NCBI GenBank assembly: GCA_030637245.1
Contig: DAOVVI010000036.1
Span: 1 to 8,808 of the forward strand
Source of the DNA: Cyclobacteriaceae bacterium
GTDB taxonomy: Bacteria > Bacteroidota > Bacteroidia > Cytophagales > Cyclobacteriaceae
DNA: 8,808 nt
Reading direction: 5' to 3'
Positions 1 to 5,878 of this stretch are shown piece after piece. Position 1 is the first letter of the stretch; each line of letters begins with the position of its first letter. Both the position numbers and the translations under genes were made by a program. The notes beneath the pieces are model-generated. The model searched no databases. It was not told the DNA's origin and saw nothing but the letters and a program-made list of their open reading frames with translations.

Positions 1-29
1 AAAGAACTTTTGTCGCCCATTTGGCAACA
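1..29 (-). promoter_or_regulatory. Putative rRNA-operon leader: boxB-like hairpin followed by boxA-like sequence
   Basis: Read on the minus strand, positions 29-11 form a 7-bp hairpin (TGTTGCC, loop AAATG, GGCGACA, one U-G wobble). It is followed directly by AAAGTTCTTT at 10-1, where the window ends. Bacterial rRNA leaders carry a boxB hairpin followed by a boxA (E. coli core GCTCTTTAACA) that loads Nus factors for antitermination, and Bacteroidota 16S leaders commonly contain a GTTCTTTGACA-like string. The visible GTTCTTT fits the first part of that. Two leftward promoters lie just upstream. The rRNA genes themselves are outside the window, so the identification is an inference from order and a short motif; a leader for some other leftward transcript remains possible. 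Confidence 0.4.
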
Positions 30-70
30 TCGTGACCCCGGTTAAAAAGGCCTCTTTCGAAATGCGGATG

Positions 71-101
71 CAAAGGTATAAATATAAAAAATAACAAGCA
101 A
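71..101 (-). promoter_or_regulatory. Leftward Bacteroidota-type promoter (proximal, P2)
   Basis: On the minus strand a TTG (-33 element, 101-99) is followed after 20 bp by TACCTTTG (78-71), a full match to the Bacteroidota -7 consensus TAnnTTTG. No open reading frame follows inside the window, only the boxB/boxA-like leader, so the product is probably the transcript leaving the left edge, likely an rRNA operon. The -7 box continues as TTTGCA, as in the tRNA-Leu promoter in this window. Confidence 0.55.
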
Positions 102-164
102 CACAAAAAGAAAAAATAAATTGAAATAATTTATGAAAATACCCCTTTATCTACTCAATAACTA

Positions 165-184
165 CTAATGAACTTTTTCATTAG
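165..184. repeat. Perfect 8-bp inverted repeat downstream of purA
   Basis: CTAATGAA (165-172) and TTCATTAG (177-184) form perfect arms around a 4-base loop (CTTT). It lies about 60 bp past the purA stop and between the two leftward promoters. On neither strand does a T-run follow, so it is not a convincing intrinsic terminator. It may be a weak purA 3' hairpin, a processing site, or an operator between tandem promoters; the sequence does not decide. Confidence 0.45.
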
Positions 185-207
185 ACACCCTTTCCGAAAG
201 TGGACTG

Positions 208-237
208 CAAAATTAATTTATTAATCCTATATTTCAA
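208..237 (-). promoter_or_regulatory. Leftward Bacteroidota-type promoter (distal, P1)
   Basis: On the minus strand TTG (237-235) is followed after 19 bp by TAATTTTG (215-208), a full match to TAnnTTTG, again continued as TTTGCA. It starts only 5 bp after the purA stop codon and points away from purA. With the second copy near 71-101 it makes a tandem promoter pair, a common layout upstream of rRNA operons. The background is AT-rich, so a chance match to the -7 box is possible; the correct -33 spacing argues against it. Confidence 0.5.
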
Positions 238-242
238 TGAGT

Positions 243-1526
243 TTATCGAAAATTATTGTTTTTAAATATGGTTTGTACTCTATTAGGCCCAACTGATATT
301 ATATTTATAGGAACCTTAAGCTCTTCTTCTAAAAAAACAATATATTCTATTAATTCTGAAGGCAAAGACCTGTAATCTGTAATGTCTGTAATGTCAACAT
401 TCCAACCTTTTAAGGTTTTATGAATAGGAGTAATATCTTCATTACATAAGTCGAAAGGTAACGCATCTGTGAGTGTCCCATTTTTTAATTTATAATGTGT
501 GCAAACATTGATTTCATCAAAAGTATCTAATACATCAGCCTTCATGATTGCTAATTGAGTAACGCCATTTAACATGATGGCATATTTTAGTGCAGGGAGG
601 TCAATCCAACCACATCTTCTTGGACGCCCGGTTGTAGCGCCAAACTCATGACCCTCTTTTCTGAGTTTTTCACCAACTTCATCGAGGAGTTCGGTAGGGA
701 AGGGGCCTTCGCCGACTCTTGTGCAATACGCTTTGAAAACGCCATATACCTGGCCAATTTTTGACGGAGCCAGACCCAGCCCTGTACAAACTCCGGCACA
801 TGTAGTACTTGAACTCGTAACAAATGGGTAACTGCCAAAATCGATATCCAAAAGTGAGCCTTGTGCTCCTTCAGCCAAAACAGACTCATGAGCAGCCAGT
901 GATTGATTTATTAGATAGTCAGTGTCAACAAGTTTAAATTTCTTTAAAAACTCCAAAGCATCGAAAAACTCTACTTCAAGTGGATCAAGGTCGTGTTCGA
1001 ATTCATGGAGTTTAAGAATAGATAAATGCTTTCCTTTAAGCTTTTCGTATTTTTCCTTAAAATCTTTCATAGTGATGTCGCCTACTCTTAGACCAATGCG
1101 AGCTGTTTTGTCTTGGTAGGTAGGTCCAATTCCTCTCAAGGTGGAACCAATTTTTTCATCACCTTTTGACTTTTCATAGGCAGCATCTAGCAGGCGATGA
1201 GTGGGTAGGATAATTTGCGCCCTTTTTGAAATAAATAAATTATAGAATGGCTCAATATTGAATTTCTTTAAGGCGTCAATCTCTTTTCTAAAGATTACCG
1301 GATCAAGTACCACGCCATTGCCTATTATATTCTTGGTGTTATCCCTGAAAACCCCTGAAGGTACCTGATGAAGGACATGTTTAATATCATCAAACTCTAA
1401 AGTATGTCCGGCATTAGGACCTCCCTGAAATCTGGCGACAACATCATATTTTGAAGCTAAATAATCAACAATTTTCCCCTTACCTTCATCTCCCCATTGA
1501 AGGCCTAAAATTACATCAGATTTCAT
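243..1526 (-). CDS. purA: Adenylosuccinate synthetase
   Basis: This cytoplasmic enzyme joins IMP and aspartate at the expense of GTP to give adenylosuccinate, the first committed step from IMP to AMP. The 427-residue length is normal for the family. The P-loop-like GDEGKGK sits at residues 12-18 with catalytic Asp13, and NAGHT at 38-42 supplies His41, the same numbering as E. coli PurA. Further signatures are RGIGPTY (131-137), Arg143 of the subunit-crossing IMP site, TTGRPRRCGW (298-307), the guanine-recognising MKAD (328-331) and SVGPNR near the C-terminus. The ATG start puts GLQWGDEGKGK at its usual place. The gene begins 3 bp after the stop of the STAS gene and almost certainly shares its mRNA, driven by the promoter near 1924-1953. 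No clear Shine-Dalgarno sequence precedes it; the upstream bases are A/T-rich. No convincing intrinsic terminator follows, so read-through into the region to the left is possible. The identification is secure. Confidence 0.98.
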   Translation of the reverse strand: MKSDVILGLQWGDEGKGKIVDYLASKYDVVARFQGGPNAGHTLEFDDIKHVLHQVPSGVFRDNTKNIIGNGVVLDPVIFRKEIDALKKFNIEPFYNLFISKRAQIILPTHRLLDAAYEKSKGDEKIGSTLRGIGPTYQDKTARIGLRVGDITMKDFKEKYEKLKGKHLSILKLHEFEHDLDPLEVEFFDALEFLKKFKLVDTDYLINQSLAAHESVLAEGAQGSLLDIDFGSYPFVTSSSTTCAGVCTGLGLAPSKIGQVYGVFKAYCTRVGEGPFPTELLDEVGEKLRKEGHEFGATTGRPRRCGWIDLPALKYAIMLNGVTQLAIMKADVLDTFDEINVCTHYKLKNGTLTDALPFDLCNEDITPIHKTLKGWNVDITDITDYRSLPSELIEYIVFLEEELKVPINIISVGPNRVQTIFKNNNFR

Positions 1527-1529
1527 ATT

Positions 1530-1874
1530 TTATGATTTTACAAGTTCCCTGAAGGCTTGATCTAAGTTTGTTACAATAGTAAAAATGGAATTCAGTTTTG
1601 TAATTACCAGAAGCTTTTCAACTGAATCTGAAGGCTTGATTAAAACAACCTCTCCTCCTTTATTTCTGAATTTGGTAAGAATTGTTATTAAAACCCCAAT
1701 TCCGCTACTATTTATATAACGCACATCCTGAATATCGATAGCACAAAAAACAATATCATCATTGATTGTGTCATTGATTATGGAAATTAATTCAGGTCCA
1801 TGGTTTTCACCAATCAAATCACCTGAGAGCCTAAGCACAAGTATATCATTTTCTATTTTGTGGCTGTATTCCAT
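1530..1874 (-). CDS. STAS-domain protein, anti-sigma factor antagonist-like (SpoIIAA/RsbV type)
   Basis: A single-domain 114-residue cytoplasmic protein with the STAS fold. Family members of this size bind anti-sigma or switch kinases and are controlled by phosphorylation of one serine. The hallmark is IDIQDVRYINSSGIGVL (residues 46-62): Ser56 aligns with the phosphorylated Ser58 of B. subtilis SpoIIAA. The residue before it is Asn55 rather than the usual Asp. A second conserved patch is KGGEVVLIKPSDSVEKLL (72-89). No partner kinase or phosphatase is visible in the window, so the pathway is unknown; anti-sigma antagonist is a family label, not a shown role. The ATG start gives a normal N-terminus (MEYSHKIEND leading to the first strand). 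It is the first gene of a unit with purA and has a good Bacteroidota promoter about 50 bp upstream. Confidence 0.85.
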   Translation of the reverse strand: MEYSHKIENDILVLRLSGDLIGENHGPELISIINDTINDDIVFCAIDIQDVRYINSSGIGVLITILTKFRNKGGEVVLIKPSDSVEKLLVITKLNSIFTIVTNLDQAFRELVKS

Positions 1875-1923
1875 AAAATTTAATATGCAATTAATATTAA
1901 AAATGCCTCTAAAAAAAGAGCTA

Positions 1924-1953
1924 CAAAGGTATGAATTGGATTAGTTTTTCAAA
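1924..1953 (-). promoter_or_regulatory. Promoter for the STAS-purA unit
   Basis: On the minus strand TTTG (1953-1950) is followed after 18 bp by TACCTTTG (1931-1924), a perfect Bacteroidota -7 box. The start codon of the STAS gene is at 1874, leaving an untranslated leader of roughly 40 bases. It separates the STAS-purA unit from spoT upstream, although spoT transcripts may also read through because no T-tailed terminator lies between them. Confidence 0.6.
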
Positions 1954-1969
1954 GCATTAACTAATTCAT
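1931..1969. repeat. Imperfect inverted repeat overlapping the STAS-purA promoter
   Basis: ATGAATT (1931-1937) pairs with AATTCAT (1963-1969), and AGTT (1943-1946) pairs with AACT (1959-1962). This gives an 11-bp stem with a 5-base bulge and a 12-base loop. The -33 element of the leftward promoter lies in the loop and its -7 box abuts one arm. It also begins 17 bp after the spoT stop, so it could be a 3' hairpin of spoT mRNA, but no T-run follows. The structure is seen; its role (operator, weak terminator or chance in AT-rich DNA) is not known. Confidence 0.35.
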
Positions 1970-1985
1970 TTATAAATCACGATTA

Positions 1986-4199
1986 TCAATGAACATCAAA
2001 GCGTGCTACTTCTTCAACACCTTCAATATTTTCCAACTTTTTTGTAAGCACATCAAGATGCTTGGTGTCATGCACATAAAGTTGAATGCTGCCATCAAAA
2101 ATTCCATTATCGCTTTCAATAGAAACAGATCTCATATTTACTTTCAATTCGCTCGAAATTATCCTGGTAACATCATTCATCATGCCAACTCTGTCTGTTC
2201 CTCTTATTTTTAATCCTGCCAGAAATGAAACTTCGGATTGTGACGTCCATTTGGCTTTGACAACTCGGTGCCCGTGTTTGGAAAGAAGCTCTGTAGCATT
2301 TGGACAACTAATTCGATGGATTTTTATCCCTTCATGAGTGGATACAAATCCAAATACATCATCGCCAGGAATTGGATTGCAACATGGCGCTAAAGAATAT
2401 TGTACAATATCCATGTCTTCTCCAATTAATAACTGATCCCTTTTTTCCCCTGTAACCTCTTTAATCTTTCTCTGAAAAGATTCAATATCAGAGACACTTT
2501 GTTGAGGTAGTTTTCGTGGTGTGTCAACGGAGATTTTAATTTTCTTAATCTCCTTAGGATCAATTTTGCCCTTACCGACAAGAAAGTAAAAATCAAGTGC
2601 GGATTTTAAGTTAAACCGATCTAATAGTTTATCCAGGTTTTCGCTGTTTAAGTCAAGCTTTACTTGCTTGAGTTTTCTCATCACTATTTCTTTTCCATCG
2701 GCGGCAGCGCTTTTCTTTTGTTCTTTTAACTCATCTTTTATTCGTGTCAGTGCTTTTGAAGTAACAACGAAGCTTAACCAACCATCATTGGGTTTTTGCT
2801 TATTTGAAGTCAGGATTTCCACCTGGTCTCCTGTTTTTAATTTATAATTTATCGGAACGAGTTTCAGATTTACTTTAGCGCCTATGCATCTGGCGCCGAC
2901 TTCTGAGTGAATTTCAAAAGCAAAATCCAATGCACTTGCTCCGCCTGGAAGTTTTTTGAGTTCACCCTTAGGTGTAAAAACGAATATTTCTTCATTGAAA
3001 AGACTGTGTTTAAAGTCATCAACAAATTCAATGGCGGTTGCATCTTCACGTCCTAACATCTCCCTTACTTTTCTTATCCATACTTCCAGGCCTGACTCCG
3101 GTGAGGATTGATCACTTTCCTTATATTTCCAGTGCGCAGCATAACCTTTTTCAGCAATTTCATCCATTCTTTTAGTCCGGATTTGCACTTCTACCCATGT
3201 GCCTGTTTTACTCATCACTGTGGTATGCAGGGATTCGTATCCATTGGATTTAGGTGTACTGACCCAGTCCCTTAGTCGATCCGGATTAGGTTGATAATAA
3301 TCAGTAACCACACTGTAAACCTGCCAGCAGCCTGCTTTTTCCATTTCAGGAGGCAAATCTAAAATTATTCTTATTGCAAAAAGATCATAGACTTTCTCAA
3401 AAGAGATTTCCTGAGATGTCATTTTATTCCATATGGAATAGATGGATTTTGGACGACCTTTTATTGTAAATTTAATATTTCGTTTATTCAGTTCTTTCTG
3501 GATTGGACTTATGAAGTTTCTGACAAATCTTTCCCGAGGGGCTTTTGAAACATTAATTTTATCAACGGTTTCATCATATTTTACAGGTTCACTATACTTT
3601 AAATAAAGATCTTCAAGCTCTGACTTAATCGCATATAAGCCCAACCGGTGGGCCAGAGGTGCATATAGATATATTGTTTCGGAGGAAACTCTTATTTGCT
3701 TATGCTCTGGCATGCTATCAAGGGTTCTCATATTGTGTAGCCGATCAGCTAGTTTAACTAATATTACCCTTACATCATCGGATAGAGTAAGGATCATTTT
3801 TCGGAAGTTCTCTGCCTGCTGAGAAGTGCCATAATCAAATACGCCTGATATCTTGGTTAATCCATCAATAATTCTGGCTACTTTCTTACCAAAATGTCTT
3901 TCTATATCTTCAATTTCCAACTCTGTATCTTCCACTACGTCATGGAGCAGAGCAGATATAATGGATGTTGTTCCGAGGCCAATTTCTTCCACGCAAATTT
4001 GAGCAACAGCTAAAGGATGGGAAATATATGGTTCTCCGGAAATTCTGCGCATATTTTTATGCGCTTCTTGTGACATATTAAATGCTCTTTTTATGACTTT
4101 GGCATCGTCATCTTTCAGGAAAGGTTTGGCATGTCGTAGTAATTTACGGTATTGTCTTATTATCCCTTTCTTCTCCTGTTCTATCTCAAACTCCGTCAT
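1986..4199 (-). CDS. spoT: Bifunctional (p)ppGpp synthetase/hydrolase (RelA/SpoT homologue)
   Basis: Long RSH protein (737 residues) that makes and degrades the alarmone (p)ppGpp. The N-terminal HD hydrolase domain (about 40-190) keeps its metal site: His61, His86-Asp87 in LLHDVVEDT, and ADRLHN (151-156). The synthetase domain (about 240-360) has GRPKSIYSIW (248-257), Asp272 in YDLFAIR, NGYESLHTTV (319-328) and Glu337/Gln339 in VEVQIRT. The substrate-specificity motif is RLRD (308-311), basic like the RxKD of bifunctional enzymes and unlike the acidic ExDD of RelA-only enzymes. A TGS domain (about 403-463), a helical part, a zinc-finger-like region with Cys606, Cys607, His628 and Cys632, and a C-terminal ACT domain (about 660-737) follow. 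All catalytic parts look intact, so both activities are expected. It starts with ATG and is divergent from tRNA-Leu; no good consensus promoter for it was seen in 4200-4290. The gene name spoT rather than rel is a convention here. Confidence 0.95.
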   Translation of the reverse strand: MTEFEIEQEKKGIIRQYRKLLRHAKPFLKDDDAKVIKRAFNMSQEAHKNMRRISGEPYISHPLAVAQICVEEIGLGTTSIISALLHDVVEDTELEIEDIERHFGKKVARIIDGLTKISGVFDYGTSQQAENFRKMILTLSDDVRVILVKLADRLHNMRTLDSMPEHKQIRVSSETIYLYAPLAHRLGLYAIKSELEDLYLKYSEPVKYDETVDKINVSKAPRERFVRNFISPIQKELNKRNIKFTIKGRPKSIYSIWNKMTSQEISFEKVYDLFAIRIILDLPPEMEKAGCWQVYSVVTDYYQPNPDRLRDWVSTPKSNGYESLHTTVMSKTGTWVEVQIRTKRMDEIAEKGYAAHWKYKESDQSSPESGLEVWIRKVREMLGREDATAIEFVDDFKHSLFNEEIFVFTPKGELKKLPGGASALDFAFEIHSEVGARCIGAKVNLKLVPINYKLKTGDQVEILTSNKQKPNDGWLSFVVTSKALTRIKDELKEQKKSAAADGKEIVMRKLKQVKLDLNSENLDKLLDRFNLKSALDFYFLVGKGKIDPKEIKKIKISVDTPRKLPQQSVSDIESFQRKIKEVTGEKRDQLLIGEDMDIVQYSLAPCCNPIPGDDVFGFVSTHEGIKIHRISCPNATELLSKHGHRVVKAKWTSQSEVSFLAGLKIRGTDRVGMMNDVTRIISSELKVNMRSVSIESDNGIFDGSIQLYVHDTKHLDVLTKKLENIEGVEEVARFDVH

Positions 4200-4243
4200 A
4201 TAATTTTGATTTGCATTTCAAAATAAAAAAGAATTTAATTCAA

Positions 4244-4273
4244 TTGAAAATAATATAAAATTATGTACCTTTG
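4244..4273 (+). promoter_or_regulatory. Promoter of tRNA-Leu
   Basis: TTG (4244-4246), 19 bp, then TACCTTTG (4266-4273): the best consensus promoter in the window. The -7 box extends to TACCTTTGCA. Transcription would start a few bases later, leaving a leader of only about a dozen bases before the tRNA 5' end at 4293. It faces away from spoT in the divergent region. Confidence 0.75.
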
Positions 4274-4292
4274 CATTCCATTTTTTGTCGCT

Positions 4293-4374
4293 GCGGATGT
4301 GGCGAAATTGGTAGACGCACTAGACTTAGGATCTAGCGCCGCGAGGCTTGGGGGTTCGAGTCCCTTCATCCGCA
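4293..4374 (+). tRNA. tRNA-Leu, anticodon UAG
   Basis: Complete class II tRNA of 82 bases. The acceptor arms GCGGATG (4293-4299) and CATCCGC (4367-4373) pair fully, with discriminator A at 4374. The anticodon stem is CTAGA/TCTAG with loop CTTAGGA, placing anticodon TAG at 4327-4329, which reads CUA and, with wobble, other CUN leucine codons. The long variable arm (about 4337-4349, GCC/GGC stem) and the A73 discriminator are typical of tRNA-Leu. The T loop is TTCGAGT (4355-4361). The 3' CCA is not encoded (CAA follows), so it must be added by the tRNA nucleotidyltransferase. A terminator follows within about 10 bp. Confidence 0.97.
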
Positions 4375-4382
4375 CAAATTTC

Positions 4383-4425
4383 AAACCCTCAATGGCGTTC
4401 TTAAGTAAACGAAATTGAGGGTTTT
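4383..4425 (+). terminator. Rho-independent-type terminator after tRNA-Leu
   Basis: AAACCCTCAAT (4383-4393) pairs perfectly with ATTGAGGGTTT (4414-4424), an 11-bp stem. The inner loop can extend by CGTT (4396-4399) with AACG (4408-4411). The T-run is short (TTTTAT), so termination may be incomplete. It ends only 32 bp before the tig start codon. Confidence 0.7.
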
Positions 4426-4457
4426 ATCATAATTTACACATTTAAACATAATTCGTC

Positions 4458-5783
4458 TTGGACATTCAATTAGAGAAAAATTCAAGCACAGAGGCTTTAA
4501 TTAAAATTAAATTAAAGGAAACTGATTATCAACAAAAACTAAAAGAAAAACTGAAATCCTACAGCAAAAAGGCAAATATTAAAGGATTTCGACCAGGTAA
4601 AGTTCCGATAAGCCTTATCGAAAAGATGTATGGAAAATCAATAATGGTTGAAGAGATCAATAAAATTCTGGTTGATACTTTAAAGGATTATATAAAGAAG
4701 AATGATATAAAGATTATTGGAGATCCTTTGCCAAATAATGAAAAAGCCAAAGAAATTGATTGGGATGAACAAAAGGAATTCGACTTTGAGTACAATATTG
4801 GCTTAATTGATGATTTCGAATATAAATTGGAATTTAAAATTAATAAATATCAAATAAAGTTAGACAAGAAGACCATTGATGAGGCCATCGATGAACTTAA
4901 AGTAAGATATGGCAAAATGACTAATCCTGAAATAAGTGTTGAGGGCGATTCAATATTTGGAACACTTTCTCAGTTGGGGACAGAATTTACTAAAGATGGA
5001 CTGATTGAGATTTCAAAAGTTTCTAAAAAGTTCCGGAAAAGTTTCATTGGAATTAAAAAGGAAGATGTTGTCAAGGTTGATATTAAGAAACTTTTTAATG
5101 ATGACAAAGACCTTGTTGAAGTCACCGGGTTGTCAGATGATGAAATTAAAACCTTGATAGGAGAATTTGAAATTACTGTGAAAAATGTAAACCGGATAGA
5201 ACCTGCTGAAATGAACCAGGAATTTTTTGATAAGATCTTTGGTGAAGGTAAAGTGAAAACAGAAGAGGAATTTATTGAAGAATACTCAAAAATCTTCGAA
5301 GAGAATTATGATCGTGAGAGTGAATATCTGCTGGCCCACCAAATTCAGGAAAAAGTCCTAAAAGAAACCAAATTAGATATTCCGCAGGATTTCTATAAAA
5401 AGTGGATTTTAGCTACTAATGAGGGAATAAAAGAAGAAGATTTAGAAAAAGATTTTGAGGATTATATTAAGGATTTGAAGTGGACGCTTCTTAAAAACCG
5501 TATTGCTGACGACAACGAATTAAAAATAGAATACGCTGATGTCGTTGAATCTACCAAAAAGATGTATGAAGCACAATTTGGTGGAATTGAGTTGACTGAA
5601 GAAATGGATAAAAGTATGGACGCGCTCGTAAATAATTACCTTCAACAAGAAAACGGTAAAAATTACATGAATGTCTTCGATCAGCTCAGAACCGAAAAAA
5701 TTCTGGATATATTAAAACAAAAAGCTGAAATATCCGTCAAGAAAGTGACGCGGGAAGAGTTTAATAAAAAAGCTGAAAAATAA
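4458..5783 (+). CDS. tig: Trigger factor (ribosome-associated chaperone)
   Basis: Trigger factor docks at the ribosomal exit tunnel and shields nascent chains; the family also has a peptidyl-prolyl isomerase domain. The 441-residue length is normal. The N-terminal ribosome-binding domain carries the signature GFRPGKVP at residues 43-50, the same position as in E. coli. A middle FKBP-like segment (about 150-245) is poorly conserved, as I would expect in this phylum, so isomerase activity is doubtful. The helical chaperone domain fills about 250-441. The start is TTG: an in-frame TAA lies at 4449-4451 and the next in-frame Met is residue 58, inside the ribosome-binding domain. The N-terminus MDIQLEKNSS matches the family only if TTG is used. 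Little room exists for a separate promoter between the tRNA terminator and the start codon. A strong terminator follows. Confidence 0.96.
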   Translation: MDIQLEKNSSTEALIKIKLKETDYQQKLKEKLKSYSKKANIKGFRPGKVPISLIEKMYGKSIMVEEINKILVDTLKDYIKKNDIKIIGDPLPNNEKAKEIDWDEQKEFDFEYNIGLIDDFEYKLEFKINKYQIKLDKKTIDEAIDELKVRYGKMTNPEISVEGDSIFGTLSQLGTEFTKDGLIEISKVSKKFRKSFIGIKKEDVVKVDIKKLFNDDKDLVEVTGLSDDEIKTLIGEFEITVKNVNRIEPAEMNQEFFDKIFGEGKVKTEEEFIEEYSKIFEENYDRESEYLLAHQIQEKVLKETKLDIPQDFYKKWILATNEGIKEEDLEKDFEDYIKDLKWTLLKNRIADDNELKIEYADVVESTKKMYEAQFGGIELTEEMDKSMDALVNNYLQQENGKNYMNVFDQLRTEKILDILKQKAEISVKKVTREEFNKKAEK

Positions 5784-5808
5784 TTTATTTTATAATATCA
5801 TTTAAACT

Positions 5809-5838
5809 AAAGTCCTTTTAACGAAGGGCTTTTTTTTT
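5809..5838 (+). terminator. Rho-independent terminator after tig
   Basis: AAAGTCCTT (5809-5817) and AAGGGCTTT (5824-5832) form a 9-bp stem with one G-U pair and a 6-base loop TTAACG. The T-run continues to 5838 (nine Ts from 5830). It lies 25 bp after the tig stop and is the clearest intrinsic terminator in the window. It separates tig from clpP-clpX. Confidence 0.85.
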
Positions 5839-5853
5839 ATTTTTGTAATTTTG
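5838..5853 (+). promoter_or_regulatory. Candidate clpP-clpX promoter, -7 boxes just after the tig terminator
   Basis: Two overlapping-zone matches to TAnnTTTG occur: TATTTTTG (5838-5845) and TAATTTTG (5846-5853). The second would give a leader of about 20 bases before the clpP ATG. No TTG is found at the expected -33 distance; that region is the terminator stem. A weak AAGGA at 5861-5865 could assist ribosome binding. Since a strong terminator precedes, clpP needs its own promoter and this is the only place for it. Confidence 0.4.
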
Positions 5854-5878
5854 TAAAGAAAAGGAAAATACTAAACCT

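Noticed and set aside
587..1119. Open frames of 100 and 65 codons overlapping purA
   Set aside because: They lie in other frames of a clearly conserved gene and resemble no known protein.
1762..2337. Plus-strand frames antisense to the STAS gene and the spoT 3' end
   Set aside because: Low-complexity shadow translations with no family features or initiation signals.
4200..4243. Minus-strand promoter for spoT
   Set aside because: The best -7 candidate (TTATTTTG, 4226-4219) has a mismatch and the nearest TTG is only 14 bp away; a promoter must exist nearby but cannot be placed.
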